Source of the DNA: CAZJKE01 sp964555625
Lineage (GTDB): Bacteria; Planctomycetota; Phycisphaerae; Phycisphaerales; SM1A02
Assembly: GCA_964555625.1 (NCBI GenBank)
Contig: CAZKTE010000002.1
Location: forward strand, 32,148-96,147
DNA: 64,000 nt
Direction of reading: 5' to 3'
Below the pieces are notes generated by a model. The model saw nothing but the letters and a program-made list of their open reading frames with translations, ran no database searches and had not been told where the DNA came from. A program made the translations under genes and the position numbers. Positions 19,020-29,736 of the stretch are shown one piece after another; the stretch's first letter is position 1, and the number at the start of each line of letters is the position of its first letter.

Positions 19020-19661
19020 GTGGAACTTATCGTTGATACCTGGAACGTGCTCTACCAAGGCGGCATCCTCGATCGCGACGGCGACGGGGATGACCTGGCT
19101 GGCCTGGCACGGCTGCTACGGGCAGGCAGGTGGAGCCAGGACCGCGTGACGCTCGTCTGTGACGGCACCGGGGACTCCAACAAGAGCCCCGGCGGACTAC
19201 TCCTGGCCGTGGTGCACACCGGCCCGGGTCGCAGCGCCGACGAGGAGATCATCGCCCGCGTCACCGCCAGCCACAGCGCCCGCGACATCCTCGTGGTCAC
19301 AAGTGACCGGGAGATTCAGCGCGCTGTACACCGTAGCGGCGCGACGGTCATGGACTCGCCCTCTTTCATCCGCGCCCTGCTCGATGATGTGGCACGCCCT
19401 GCGGGAAGCGAGACGGCGCGACCAGGCGGTCTCAGCCCAGCGCGAGCCGCTGAGTGGCGGGCCGAGTTCGGGATGGAAGCGGAGGACGTGGCCGCCATGG
19501 AGGCGGATCTTGCCCGCGAGGATGCGCCGCCGCCGCCCGCCGAGGAGGAGCCGGTACAGGCAGAATCGCCGGATGAGATTCCCCCGGAACCCGCGGCGCT
19601 GCCCGACGCGCTCATCGCAGAGGCGCGGCGCCTGCTGCGCGGTGAGCAGGATCAGGGCTGA
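19020..19661 (+). CDS. NYN/PIN-fold RNA-binding nuclease-like protein (YacP family)
   Basis: 213 residues from a GTG at 19020. The N-terminal ~110 residues match the NYN (YacP) PIN-like domain: LIVDTWNVL with the first catalytic Asp, VTLVCDGTGD, ADEEIIARV and DILVVTSDREIQRAVH with further acidic metal ligands. Such proteins are predicted endoribonucleases; Bacillus Rae1 is a ribosome-associated member. The C-terminal ~100 residues are Ala/Pro/Glu-rich and probably disordered, ending in a short helix (LPDALIAEARRLL). No clear Shine-Dalgarno sequence is present; TACGCT lies 10 nt upstream of the GTG. Its 3' end overlaps convergent pdxH by 10 nt. Confidence 0.75.
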   Translation: MELIVDTWNVLYQGGILDRDGDGDDLAGLARLLRAGRWSQDRVTLVCDGTGDSNKSPGGLLLAVVHTGPGRSADEEIIARVTASHSARDILVVTSDREIQRAVHRSGATVMDSPSFIRALLDDVARPAGSETARPGGLSPARAAEWRAEFGMEAEDVAAMEADLAREDAPPPPAEEEPVQAESPDEIPPEPAALPDALIAEARRLLRGEQDQG

Positions 19662-20248
19662 AGTCGACTCACTTGCCAGCCGTCGCCGTCGGCGACGTAG
19701 CGCAGGCGATCGTGCAGGCGGCCGTCCCGTCCACACCAGAACTCCACGCGGTCCAGGGAGACGCGGTACCCGCCCCAGTGTGGTGGCCGCGGGATCTCCT
19801 TGCCCTCCCACTTGGCTGCCAGTTCTGCGGCACGGGCAATCAGTGCATCACGATCAACAAGCGGCCTCGACTGGTCACTGGCCCACGCGCCGATCTGGCT
19901 CTCTCGCGGCCGCGTCGCGAAGTACGCGTCGGACTCCTCGTCGCTGGTGGGCGATGCCAAACCCTGGATGCCGAGCTGGCGCTGCAGGTCGTCCCAGTGC
20001 CAGAGCAGGGACACGGTGCCGCAGCGAGCGATCTCCAGGGCCTTGTCGCTCTTGTAGTTGGTAAAGAAAACGGCACCTTGGGCATCGAACTGCTTGAGCA
20101 ACACCATTCGCGACCAGGGCCGCCTGGCCTCGTCCAACGTGGACAGCGCGGCGGCCAGCGGGTTCGGGCGGCCCCTCGAGGCGACGGCCTCGTCAAACCA
20201 GCTTCGGGCGGCGTCGATGGGCGACGATGGTGGAGACTGGAAGTCCAT
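19652..20248 (-). CDS. pdxH: Pyridoxamine 5'-phosphate oxidase
   Basis: 198 residues. FMN-binding motifs RMVLLK (near 47) and FFTNYKSDKA (near 60-70) are intact, as is the C-terminal signature PRPPHWGGYRVS, RVEFWCGR and RLHDRLRY. The enzyme oxidises PNP and PMP to pyridoxal 5'-phosphate using FMN and O2. The length is slightly below the usual ~210-220 because of a short N-terminus. Its last codons overlap the end of the YacP-like gene on the opposite strand. Confidence 0.95.
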   Translation of the reverse strand: MDFQSPPSSPIDAARSWFDEAVASRGRPNPLAAALSTLDEARRPWSRMVLLKQFDAQGAVFFTNYKSDKALEIARCGTVSLLWHWDDLQRQLGIQGLASPTSDEESDAYFATRPRESQIGAWASDQSRPLVDRDALIARAAELAAKWEGKEIPRPPHWGGYRVSLDRVEFWCGRDGRLHDRLRYVADGDGWQVSRLQP

Positions 20249-20262
20249 GGGTGTAATGACCG

Positions 20263-20289
20263 TTGTACCCGGTCAAGGATGCGTAGAAT
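20263..20289 (+). promoter_or_regulatory. Candidate promoter TTGTAC-15-TAGAAT
   Basis: TTGTAC (20263-20268) and TAGAAT (20284-20289) are spaced 15 nt apart, slightly short, about 60 nt before the ATG of the next gene. pdxH starts just upstream on the other strand. Confidence 0.35.
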
Positions 20290-20350
20290 ATCGCCAGCAG
20301 GCGCGCCCGCTGCGCATCACGCGGTGCCGCGCTCGTCAAGAGGGCTCGCG

Positions 20351-21058
20351 ATGCACGAGAAGCGAAACTTCGTCCTGGTGATCTTCTTCATCGGGGCACT
20401 GGCATGGGCGATCTGGTCCTGGTTCATGGCCGGTGCGGATACATGGTCCTACGTGGCGACCGGCCTGGTCGTCCTGCTGGGGGGATGGCTGCTCCATGCC
20501 CTCGTCTACGAGGATCGCCTGCCCGATCGCCTCTGCGAGATCGTCGGGTCCACCTACTTCGACGCCGACGGCATCTGCCTCTTCCCGCTGATCCGGGAGG
20601 GATCAACCGGCCCAGAACTCTCGATCTACTACCAAAACCGATTCGAGAATCCCGCGTCGGTCGTCTTGCACCTGCGTCCGCCTGAGCGATCCTTCGTGGT
20701 CATGCCCGGCGCATCGGACATTCACATCGCCTTCACTGTCGGCGGCGGAGATGTGGGCGTCATTCACCAGCCCGTCACGGTCCCCGACGAGGTCCGCGGC
20801 GAGATCGTCAACGTCCAGATGGTGGCCGTGAGCCACTTCCCCCGCGCACATGGGCAGCGATGGCGGCGGAAGCCCCGCGAAGCGCGCGAATGTGGTTCCA
20901 TGCAGGTGGACTGGGCAGGCAACGCCATGCGCGTTGGCGTCCACGAAGTGGACGGCTCGGTCTCGCTCGTCGATCCAGTCACGCTGCACCTGCCCATGCC
21001 GTCGGTCCCCGGGGAAGAAGGCGAACGGGACCGCACGTGGCGGCAGGAACTTCTCTGA
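20351..21058 (+). CDS. Membrane-anchored protein of unknown function
   Basis: 235 residues. Two closely spaced hydrophobic helices at ~8-25 (VLVIFFIGALAWAIWSWF) and ~33-52 (VATGLVVLLGGWLLHALVY) are followed by a ~180-residue soluble domain. That domain begins EIVGSTYFDADGICLFPL and contains beta-rich stretches (ASVVLHLRPPERSFVV, IHIAFTVGGGDVGVIHQPV). The latter part, with VQMVAVSHFPRAHGQRWRRK, could be an immunoglobulin-like beta sandwich; this is inference only. I do not recognise the family. It converges on the metalloprotease gene with 22 nt between stops. Confidence 0.65.
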   Translation: MHEKRNFVLVIFFIGALAWAIWSWFMAGADTWSYVATGLVVLLGGWLLHALVYEDRLPDRLCEIVGSTYFDADGICLFPLIREGSTGPELSIYYQNRFENPASVVLHLRPPERSFVVMPGASDIHIAFTVGGGDVGVIHQPVTVPDEVRGEIVNVQMVAVSHFPRAHGQRWRRKPREARECGSMQVDWAGNAMRVGVHEVDGSVSLVDPVTLHLPMPSVPGEEGERDRTWRQELL

Positions 21059-21080
21059 TCGCGGCCGTTCCGAGGGCGTC

Positions 21081-23792
21081 CTACATCGTGTACACGGCGT
21101 CAAGCGCACGGCTCAGCCGCTCATGCATGTCCTCGAGGTGCGCCTGCGTATAGGTGTCGAGGCTGTTGCCACCCTCGAGCACGCCGCCAACGCGATCTCG
21201 CAGGTGCCGCACATGGTGCAGCGCAAGCGTGCCCACGGGCCCGAACATTCGCACGCGCCCCGTTGCCAGACCCACGAGCCGGTCGGTCATCTCGGACTGC
21301 AGGTTTCGACGCATGGACGAGATCATCGGCTTTCGGTCGGACCACTCGCCGTCGGAGCCCTCGTCGCTAATGTCGGAGTAGATGTGGTCCACGAGAGTGC
21401 CGAGGATTTCGGCGACTGTGATGGCGTCCTCGTCGGCGGGGATCCGAAACTCGTTGTCATAAACCATGCCCAGCTGCGAAGGACGCATCAGGCCAGAGAG
21501 CATCGACGCCTGGAGGCCAAGGATGCGATCGTGGATCGGCCAAGTCGCCTCACCGCGGTCGCCACCGCTATCACTCCACTTGTCCACGTTGAAGTGGGCC
21601 AGCAGGTTGGGCGTGAGACCGTATGCCTCCTCGTTGAGCGTGTTGTCAATGACGAATCGCAGCGCGGCACGCTGCTTGTCGACGTCCACGACCTCGATCG
21701 GGGGACGATCCTCGTCACCGAAGTCGCCCTTCTTGTTGCGACTGACGTGTGCGCCGCCGATCCAGTCGGCCATCATGCTCGCCGCCGATGTCTGCATGCG
21801 CAGCGTGACCTCGTAGCCACGGCGTGCCTTGGACCAGCTGTCACCGTCCTCGACGTATGAGTCCAGCAAACCCGACCGGAGCTTGGCGATGATCCGCATC
21901 TGGTTCTCGGCGTAGGACAGCGGGTCCTTGGCGAAGTCGTATCGCTTGGCCAGCGGATCCGGTCCACCAGTGTCGTCGTCTGTCAGGTATGCGTTCTCTG
22001 GCTCGTTGGCCTTGGCGAGCACCTCGTCGGTCTTCCCGAGCGTGTAGCCGTACTCGATGGCCCAGTGGTCGTATGGACCGATCGTGATCATCGCGAAGTC
22101 GCCCTGCACTTCGCCGGCATCAAGGCTGAAGTTCACCGGGTTGTAGTCCATCACGGAGGCCGTGAAGGGCGTCTTGCCCTTGAGTTCCTCCGAGTTGATT
22201 TCCGCGAGCGTGTAGAGGCTCGAGGCCTTGAAGTTGTGGCGCAGGCCCAGGGTGTGGCCGACCTCGTGCGCAGTCAGCGCAGAGAGCAGCGGCCCGATGA
22301 ACCACTCGGGGATCCCGTCGAGGTTGTCGCTCGTGGCACGGGTATCGCCCTCGGGCACGCCCGCATCGATCAGCTCCAGGGACTCCAGGCTCAGGCGGGC
22401 AATGGCCATCTGCCCGGCCAGTTGGTAGGCCGCCAGACAATGGTGATCTTCGTCGCCGAGCCACCCGGCAATCTCCGCCAAGTCCGGATCCCCGGCGAGC
22501 ATTGGATCTGTGGGCGTGGCGCCGGAGGTCCCCTGCGGCTGGGCCGCCAGGCGTGCGCGGGTCACCGGGTCAGCCATGCGTACGCGGGGGTCCCAGCTTG
22601 GGTACTGGGCAAGCCAGGCGAGGTCCTGCTCGTTCATGCCAGCCATTGCCTCTGTCGCCGGGGTCTGCTGGCTGTACCAGCGCCAATAGGCGCGAATCCA
22701 GCCGTCGGTGAGTACGACGTCGGCATCGAGGATCTGACCGGTCAGCGGGTGCGCACGTGAGGGGCCGATAGCGGTGGCCACGTCGTTGTGGATCCACCGA
22801 ATGAAGTTGTAGCGGACGTCCTCAGGATCCTTGTCCATGTGCGCGCCGGTCGCGGAGTCCTGGTAGTAGGCCTCGACCGCATTGTCGATGCCAATCTCGC
22901 GAAAGGCCTCGTTCCAGTAGAGGATGCCGTCCCGGATCCATCGCCGGTATCGCACGGGCACCGTATGCTCGACGTAGAAGATGATCGGCTGCTTGGGAGG
23001 ACTGAGCGTCAGCTTGGGGTCACGCTTCTGGAGGTCCCAGCGGTTGATGTAGCGGACCCACTTGTCCTCGTCGTGGAACTGGCCGAGATCGCGGAAGGAC
23101 GTCGTAAAGTAGCCGACTCGCTCATCAGCGACGCGGGGCTTGTAACTGCCGCGCTCGGGTACCTCGCTGATCGAGTAGTGGATCGTGCGGAGCACGCCGC
23201 CACCGGTGGGTACCTCGAAGGCTACTTCGATGTTCCGCGGGAATGCCTTTGCCTTCTCGATGCTCGCAAGGCGCCGATTGGCACCACTGCCGACGCTGCC
23301 GGCCAGCTTCGCCGCGTTGCCGACGAGCAGTTCATCGAGGTCGATGACCGGCTGACCGTTTGGTCCGGTAGCCGCGATGGCCATGTCCAGCAGGACCGTG
23401 TCGGTGAACACCGTGTCGACGGACGCCCTCGATGATGCCTCCCCGGTGGAACGCACGGCGACCTGCGGCTGGATGATTGCGATGCGATCGCCGTAGCGGC
23501 GGAAGTAGATGTAGCGTTCGGCACCCTGGAGGCCTGAGAAGGTCACGCCAGCTGAGGGCGTTACGGCGATGAAGAACTTCTTCTTCTCCCAGCCACGGGG
23601 CAGCTCGGCGAGGACTTGGTTCTCCTTGTTGTTGACCCAGAGGCCAAAGAGCGGACGCGATCCGTCAGCAGTCGAGATGACCTGGGTGTAGCCATCGTTG
23701 ATCTCGTCGAACTTCCGTGGCGCGGCGAGGGAAGTCGTCGCGATGGTGACGGTCAGGGTCGCCAGCAGGCCGGTCGTACGTGCGGTCAACAT
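21081..23792 (-). CDS. Secreted zinc-dependent metalloprotease (DUF5117/DUF4953-type metzincin)
   Basis: 903 residues. Signal peptide MLTARTTGLLATLTVTIATT is followed by a long N-terminal domain with FFIAVTPSAGVTFSGLQGAE, IIQPQVAVRSTG and YFTTSFRDLGQFHDEDKWV, typical of the DUF5117/DUF5118 zinc-protease family. The catalytic site TAHEVGHTLGLRHNF is a full HExxHxxGxxH metzincin motif, with the Met-turn-like SVMDYNP about 35 residues later. The C-terminal half is helical. The start ATG at 23792 is preferred over 23798 because AGGAG lies 7 nt before it and only 1 nt before the other. Probably a periplasmic or outer-surface protease. Monocistronic. Confidence 0.92.
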   Translation of the reverse strand: MLTARTTGLLATLTVTIATTSLAAPRKFDEINDGYTQVISTADGSRPLFGLWVNNKENQVLAELPRGWEKKKFFIAVTPSAGVTFSGLQGAERYIYFRRYGDRIAIIQPQVAVRSTGEASSRASVDTVFTDTVLLDMAIAATGPNGQPVIDLDELLVGNAAKLAGSVGSGANRRLASIEKAKAFPRNIEVAFEVPTGGGVLRTIHYSISEVPERGSYKPRVADERVGYFTTSFRDLGQFHDEDKWVRYINRWDLQKRDPKLTLSPPKQPIIFYVEHTVPVRYRRWIRDGILYWNEAFREIGIDNAVEAYYQDSATGAHMDKDPEDVRYNFIRWIHNDVATAIGPSRAHPLTGQILDADVVLTDGWIRAYWRWYSQQTPATEAMAGMNEQDLAWLAQYPSWDPRVRMADPVTRARLAAQPQGTSGATPTDPMLAGDPDLAEIAGWLGDEDHHCLAAYQLAGQMAIARLSLESLELIDAGVPEGDTRATSDNLDGIPEWFIGPLLSALTAHEVGHTLGLRHNFKASSLYTLAEINSEELKGKTPFTASVMDYNPVNFSLDAGEVQGDFAMITIGPYDHWAIEYGYTLGKTDEVLAKANEPENAYLTDDDTGGPDPLAKRYDFAKDPLSYAENQMRIIAKLRSGLLDSYVEDGDSWSKARRGYEVTLRMQTSAASMMADWIGGAHVSRNKKGDFGDEDRPPIEVVDVDKQRAALRFVIDNTLNEEAYGLTPNLLAHFNVDKWSDSGGDRGEATWPIHDRILGLQASMLSGLMRPSQLGMVYDNEFRIPADEDAITVAEILGTLVDHIYSDISDEGSDGEWSDRKPMISSMRRNLQSEMTDRLVGLATGRVRMFGPVGTLALHHVRHLRDRVGGVLEGGNSLDTYTQAHLEDMHERLSRALDAVYTM

Positions 23793-23799
23793 GTCCATG

Positions 23800-23804
23800 C
23801 TCCT
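23800..23804 (-). promoter_or_regulatory. Shine-Dalgarno site that decides the metalloprotease start
   Basis: AGGAG on the minus strand is 1 nt from the ATG at 23798 and 7 nt from the in-frame ATG at 23792, which favours 23792. Confidence 0.55.
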
Positions 23805-24016
23805 GAAGGTCCTTCTCTCCGTTGTGGCCACTCGTGTCGGGGGCCGAAAACCCCCCCGTGGGTCCGAATCAGCAGCATCGGCGAGGATCGCCACGCGGCT
23901 GGAACACGAAGTGCGCGGGGTCGGCCATTGTGGTTCTCGGACCTTCCATTGGCAACAGGCAAGCGAGCAAGTGCCCCTGGCGCTGTCACGAAGTGGGTTG
24001 GTGGCGGACGGCCTCG

Positions 24017-24517
24017 TCAGGTCGGCAGGTTCGCGACGGTGCCGGCCTGCTCGGCCCGGAAGTCCATCAGGGCCTGTGCCAGATCGCTGTCGCTCGCTGC
24101 CAGCACCTGGACTGCGAAGATTGCGGCGTTCGTCGCCCCGGCCCCGCCGATGGCGAATGTCGCCACCGGCACACCCTTGGGCATCTGCACCGTCGAGAGC
24201 AGCGAGTCGAGGCCATCGAGCGACCAAGCCTGCATCGGACAGCCGAGTACGGGCCTGCTGGTGTGGGCCGCCACGACCCCAGCCAGATGTGCTGCGCCGC
24301 CCGCGGCGCAGATGAACACCTCGATCCCGCGTGACTCCGCGTCGGCCAGGTAGGCCCGCAGACGATCGGGATTTCGATGCGCGGAGATCGCGTTGCACTC
24401 GTGTGCCACGTTGAAATTCGTCAGCATCGTGCTGGCACGTTCCATTGTGGGCCAGTCCGATGGGCTCCCCATCAGAATCGCGATGCGCGCGTCGTCCGTG
24501 GTGTTCCAGTCACTCAT
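24017..24517 (-). CDS. purE: N5-carboxyaminoimidazole ribonucleotide mutase
   Basis: About 166 residues. Class I PurE motifs: ILMGSPSDWPTM, CNAISAHRNPDRL with the catalytic His, VFICAAGGAAHLAGVVAAHT, and RPVLGCPM. It converts N5-CAIR to CAIR in purine synthesis. No purK is adjacent. There is no Shine-Dalgarno sequence; TATCAT lies 10 nt before the ATG at 24517, fitting a near-leaderless start. ATG 24529 and TTG/ATG codons slightly upstream are in frame alternatives that add a non-conserved extension. Confidence 0.94.
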   Translation of the reverse strand: MSDWNTTDDARIAILMGSPSDWPTMERASTMLTNFNVAHECNAISAHRNPDRLRAYLADAESRGIEVFICAAGGAAHLAGVVAAHTSRPVLGCPMQAWSLDGLDSLLSTVQMPKGVPVATFAIGGAGATNAAIFAVQVLAASDSDLAQALMDFRAEQAGTVANLPT

Positions 24518-24559
24518 GGGACCGTGCATGATACCCAAACCACCCCATCAAGGCACCGC

Positions 24560-24565
24560 TACAAT
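24560..24565 (+). promoter_or_regulatory. -10 element TACAAT of the tRNA-Gln gene
   Basis: TACAAT lies 14 nt before the first tRNA base, the right place for transcription starting about 24572. No strong -35 match is seen. Confidence 0.5.
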
Positions 24566-24579
24566 TGGCAGTCCCCCAC

Positions 24580-24650
24580 TGGGGATTGGTGTAACGGTAG
24601 CACGGCTGACTCTGAATCAGTTAGTCAAGGTTCGAATCCTTGATCCCCAG
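24580..24650 (+). tRNA. tRNA-Gln (anticodon CUG)
   Basis: A 71-nt cloverleaf. The acceptor stem TGGGGAT pairs with ATCCCCA and the discriminator base is G. The D arm contains ACGGTAG. The anticodon stem GCTGA/TCAGT closes the loop CTCTGAA, with CTG at positions 34-36. The T arm is CAAGG-TTCGAAT-CCTTG. CCA is not encoded. CUG reads CAG codons. It is followed within 6 nt by a terminator. Confidence 0.95.
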
Positions 24651-24655
24651 CTTTC

Positions 24656-24686
24656 GCCGCCCGGCCTCGCGCCGGGCGGCGTGTTT
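24656..24686 (+). terminator. Terminator of tRNA-Gln, probably bidirectional
   Basis: GCCGCCCGGC (24656-24665), loop CTCGC, GCCGGGCGGC (24671-24680), then GTGTTTCATT. It also sits directly after the stop of the minus-strand pseudopilin gene, so it may serve both strands. Confidence 0.75.
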
Positions 24687-25132
24687 CATTCCAGATCCAT
24701 GGCTTCAGCCATATCGTCGTGATTTGACAGGTCGTCGTCGGTCTCCACCACGCCGTCGGGCCCCGCGCAGACCAAGTCGTACCACGCCGCGCCACGAACC
24801 TCTCCGGGAAAGCGATAGAACAGGGCCTCGCCCCAGACGTCGCTGGCATGCGACGCGTCAAGGTAAGGCCCGCCCCATGCGGCTACTTCCTCGCGGTCGA
24901 CGAGGTCGTCGCGACTCCACAGCACGTTCAGACCCTCAGCGGTGCTCGGGTAGCGACGCATCGCGGCCTGGAAGGACCGCAGCGCCGTGTCAATGCGATC
25001 AAATTGCGCACGCTGCAGGTCGATCGGATTCATGTCGACGCCTCCGCGGAGGTTGATGCCGACCAGCGCCACGGACGCAAACACGATCGTGATGACGATG
25101 AGCACCTCCGCCAGCGACCAGCCCCGCCGCAA
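24686..25132 (-). CDS. Type II secretion GspG-like pseudopilin
   Basis: 148 residues. A short basic leader and prepilin site G-WSLAEVLIVITI carry the cleavable Gly and Glu at +5; Trp at +1 is unusual, where Phe is typical. After the helix the globular part has GspG hallmarks: RRYPSTAEGLNVL, GGPYLDA, D-V-W-G-E-A-L-F-Y-R-F-P-G, Y-D-L-V-C-A-G-P-D-G and E-T-D-D-D-L, including the acidic Ca2+-binding cluster. No other gsp gene is nearby. It starts 3 nt after the acs stop, so it is the last gene of an rnr-acs transcript or has been inserted behind it. Confidence 0.85.
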   Translation of the reverse strand: MRRGWSLAEVLIVITIVFASVALVGINLRGGVDMNPIDLQRAQFDRIDTALRSFQAAMRRYPSTAEGLNVLWSRDDLVDREEVAAWGGPYLDASHASDVWGEALFYRFPGEVRGAAWYDLVCAGPDGVVETDDDLSNHDDMAEAMDLE

Positions 25133-25135
25133 CCC

Positions 25136-27118
<1,983 letters not shown>

Positions 27119-27154
27119 GGCGGACCTCCTCCTCGAGGCCAGCGATGATACGCC

Positions 27155-29431
27155 CTAGCGCCGCTTGCGACGTGCCTTGCCGAGGGGCTTGCGGGGCTTC
27201 TTCGCCTCGCGACGGGGCATACGCGTAATGCGCACATCCATGCGGCGCGATGCCAGATCGATGGAGACGATCTGCACTGTGACCGCGTCACCGACGGCGA
27301 TCGAGGCGCCACTGCGCTCCGCCACCAACTGACCAGTACCCGGCACCGACTTCCAGCGATCCATCTGACGCGATCCCGTGTCGATCTCGTCGAATCGGGC
27401 CATGCCCTCGACGAGGAATCGATCTAGCGACACGAAGACGCCGCTGGCCACCGAGCCGGTGATGATGCCCTCGAACGTGTCGCCGAGGTGCTGTTCCTCC
27501 AGGAACTGCAGTACCAGAAACTTCCGCAGCGACCGCTCCGCCTCCTCCGCGTTGCGCTCGGTGTCTGAGCAGTGCGCGCCGAGCTCCACAAGTCGTCCCT
27601 CGTCGAGCACGCCGTGGTCATCCATCATTCGCCGACCCAACCCCCGTCGCTTGCGGCCTCGCGGCACGTTCTGGCCGTTCTCCGTGTGATCGAGATAGGC
27701 CTGCAGCACCCGATGGACCAGAAGGTCCGGGTAGCGACGAATCGGGCTCGTGTAGTGGGCGTAGTGCGCGCTGGCCAGCGCGAAGTGCCCGACCAGCGCG
27801 GGGCTGTAACTGGCGCGCGAGAGCGTTCGGAGTACCGCGAAGTGCGCGGCGCGCGCCGCAGGCGTCTTTGCAGTCGCCGTAAGCAGCCGCTGGAGATCCT
27901 CGCGGGTTGGTTCCTCGGGCAGCGATGCACCCACGGATCGCGCGAAGATCCGCAACTCCTCGATGTCTCCGAATCGCGGCTCGGGGTGAGTGCGGCGAAT
28001 CAGGGGGACCTCGAGATCGGAAAACAGCCGCGCGATGGCCTCGTTGGCTTCGACCATGCACATCTCGATCACGCGGTGCGTGAAGGCGTCGTCTTCCTCG
28101 TGCGCGTCGATGACGTGGCCATCGTCATCAAACTCGAGCTCGACCTCGGGCAGCGCCAACTCGATCATCCCGTCGCGGCGACGACGCTTGAGCAGCACCC
28201 GCGCAAGCCGGTCGACCTCGCGGACCGCCGCGACCAGGTCATCGCTGTAGTCACCCTCGATCGCCGCCTGCGCGCGGGCCTCCGCCTCGTCTCCATCGAT
28301 GAGCGCCTGGGCCTCAAGGTAGGTCAGTCGGCGATCTGAGCAGATCACCGCGCTGCAGCAGCGTTGGCCCACGACACGGCCCTTGCCGTCGAATCGAATG
28401 AAGACCGACTTGGTCCATCGCCGCTGGCCCTCCTGCAGCGAGCAGACGCCATTGGAGAGCACCTCGGGGAGCATCGGGATGACGCGACGCGGCAGGTAGA
28501 CGCTGTTTCCGCGACGGATGGCCTCCATGTCAAGCGGGCCGTCCTGCGCGATGAAACTTGCAACGTCAGCGATGTGCACGCCCAGCTCCCAGCCGTCGCC
28601 ATCGGGCTCGATCGTCAGGGCATCATCGAAGTCCCGCGCGTCGGGCGGGTCGATCGTGAACGTCAGGCGTCCGGTGAGATCCTCTCGATCATCGTCGCTG
28701 CCAGACTCGAAGTGATCGAGGGAGGCGCGTGCTTCCTCGACCGCATCATCCGGGAAGGACTCTGTGAGGCCATGGGCGAGCATGACGGCGGCGGTCTCGA
28801 CGTCGGGTCGACCGGCGTCTCCGAGCACCTCCGTGATGACTCCCTCGCCCAGATAGTTCTGCTCTGGGAAGTGGATCATGTCGAAGGCGACCTTCTGGCC
28901 CTCCTTGGCGTTCTTGGCGCCCACATCGCGCACGACCACCGCGTCATGCAGGTCGCGACCGTCGGGATCGACGAGCCACTGCTTGCCCTTGCGAAAGAGT
29001 CGGCCCACATAGGCCGTTCGGCCTCGCTCGAGGACGCGCTCAATGCGCCCTGAGGCTCCTCGATCCTTCCACCGGCCGGTCTTGGAGACGCTCGCTCGCA
29101 CGGTGTCGCCGGTGACCGCGTCGCCCTCGGCGCCGCGTGGGATGTAGAGGTCGCCCTCGCGGTAGCGCAGGGTGGGTCGCACAAAGCCGAATCCTCGCTC
29201 GTGCTGGCGGTACTTGCCGTCGATCTCGCCGGACATCTCCGGCAATCGCAGCAGGCCGTGCTTGTCGCGCTCGATCAGCCCCCCCTCGATGGCATCGGAA
29301 ACGGCCTGCTCGAAGCGATCGAGCTCCTCGTCGTCGATGCGCAGATCCCGCGCGATGGTCTTGCCATCACTGGGTGCGTACCCGCCGTGGGCGAGGTGGT
29401 CGATGATGCGAGTGTTATGGCGTAGTGGCAT
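27155..29431 (-). CDS. rnr: Ribonuclease R (RNB-family 3'-5' exoribonuclease)
   Basis: 758 residues. An N-terminal winged-helix (~1-65) and cold-shock-like OB domains (HERGFGFVRPTLR, DLYIPRGAEGDA) precede the RNB core with FTIDPPDARDFDDALTI, holding the catalytic Asp cluster, then LGVHIADVASFI, G-N-S-V-Y-L-P and HYTSPIRRYPDLLVHR. The S1 domain near 660-740 is followed by a basic tail (RREAKKPRKPLGKARRKRR). It degrades structured RNA and rRNA. The ATG at 29431 follows the upstream stop by one nucleotide (TGA-C-ATG), so it is coupled to the zinc-ribbon gene. Confidence 0.95.
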   Translation of the reverse strand: MPLRHNTRIIDHLAHGGYAPSDGKTIARDLRIDDEELDRFEQAVSDAIEGGLIERDKHGLLRLPEMSGEIDGKYRQHERGFGFVRPTLRYREGDLYIPRGAEGDAVTGDTVRASVSKTGRWKDRGASGRIERVLERGRTAYVGRLFRKGKQWLVDPDGRDLHDAVVVRDVGAKNAKEGQKVAFDMIHFPEQNYLGEGVITEVLGDAGRPDVETAAVMLAHGLTESFPDDAVEEARASLDHFESGSDDDREDLTGRLTFTIDPPDARDFDDALTIEPDGDGWELGVHIADVASFIAQDGPLDMEAIRRGNSVYLPRRVIPMLPEVLSNGVCSLQEGQRRWTKSVFIRFDGKGRVVGQRCCSAVICSDRRLTYLEAQALIDGDEAEARAQAAIEGDYSDDLVAAVREVDRLARVLLKRRRRDGMIELALPEVELEFDDDGHVIDAHEEDDAFTHRVIEMCMVEANEAIARLFSDLEVPLIRRTHPEPRFGDIEELRIFARSVGASLPEEPTREDLQRLLTATAKTPAARAAHFAVLRTLSRASYSPALVGHFALASAHYAHYTSPIRRYPDLLVHRVLQAYLDHTENGQNVPRGRKRRGLGRRMMDDHGVLDEGRLVELGAHCSDTERNAEEAERSLRKFLVLQFLEEQHLGDTFEGIITGSVASGVFVSLDRFLVEGMARFDEIDTGSRQMDRWKSVPGTGQLVAERSGASIAVGDAVTVQIVSIDLASRRMDVRITRMPRREAKKPRKPLGKARRKRR

Positions 29432-29432
29432 G

Positions 29433-29735
29433 TCAGTCCTTCGAGGACGATGGCGCGTCGGCCTTCTTCCCCGAGTCCCCCTTCTTCTTCTCGTCCTTCT
29501 TGGACGGGCTTGCAGCATCCTGCTCGGCCTTGCGACCCTTCTTGTAGGAGTCGCTGCGGTAATCGGTCTCGTAGAATCCGCCGCCCTTGAAGACGACGGC
29601 TGAGCCGGTCCCGATGAGGCGCTTGAGCGTGAGCTTGCCGCACTCCGGGCACTTTCGCTTCAGGCCGGCACTCATCATCTGGAAGAGCTCGAAGGCATGG
29701 CCGCAGGCCTTGCATCGATAGTCGTAGGTCGGCAC
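29433..29735 (-). CDS. FmdB-type zinc-ribbon regulatory protein
   Basis: 100 residues from a GTG. The N-terminus PTYDYRCKACGHAFELFQ with C-P-E-C-G 25 residues later is the FmdB/CxxC_CxxC_SSSS zinc ribbon. V-V-F-K-G-G-G-F-Y-E-T-D-Y is the conserved FmdB end. The C-terminal ~45 residues are a Lys/Ser/Asp-rich tail, probably disordered. GTG at 29735 is 1 nt after the grpE stop (TGA-C-GTG), and the stop is 1 nt before rnr, so grpE, this gene and rnr are tightly coupled. Role unknown; the family is often linked to amide or formate metabolism or to ribosomes. Confidence 0.88.
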   Translation of the reverse strand: MPTYDYRCKACGHAFELFQMMSAGLKRKCPECGKLTLKRLIGTGSAVVFKGGGFYETDYRSDSYKKGRKAEQDAASPSKKDEKKKGDSGKKADAPSSSKD

Positions 29736-29736
29736 G

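Noticed and set aside
23835..23870. G/C-run hairpin upstream of the metalloprotease
   Set aside because: The GGGGG/CCCCC pairing is short, the loop is long and A/T runs are misplaced for a terminator; it is probably just G-rich leader sequence.
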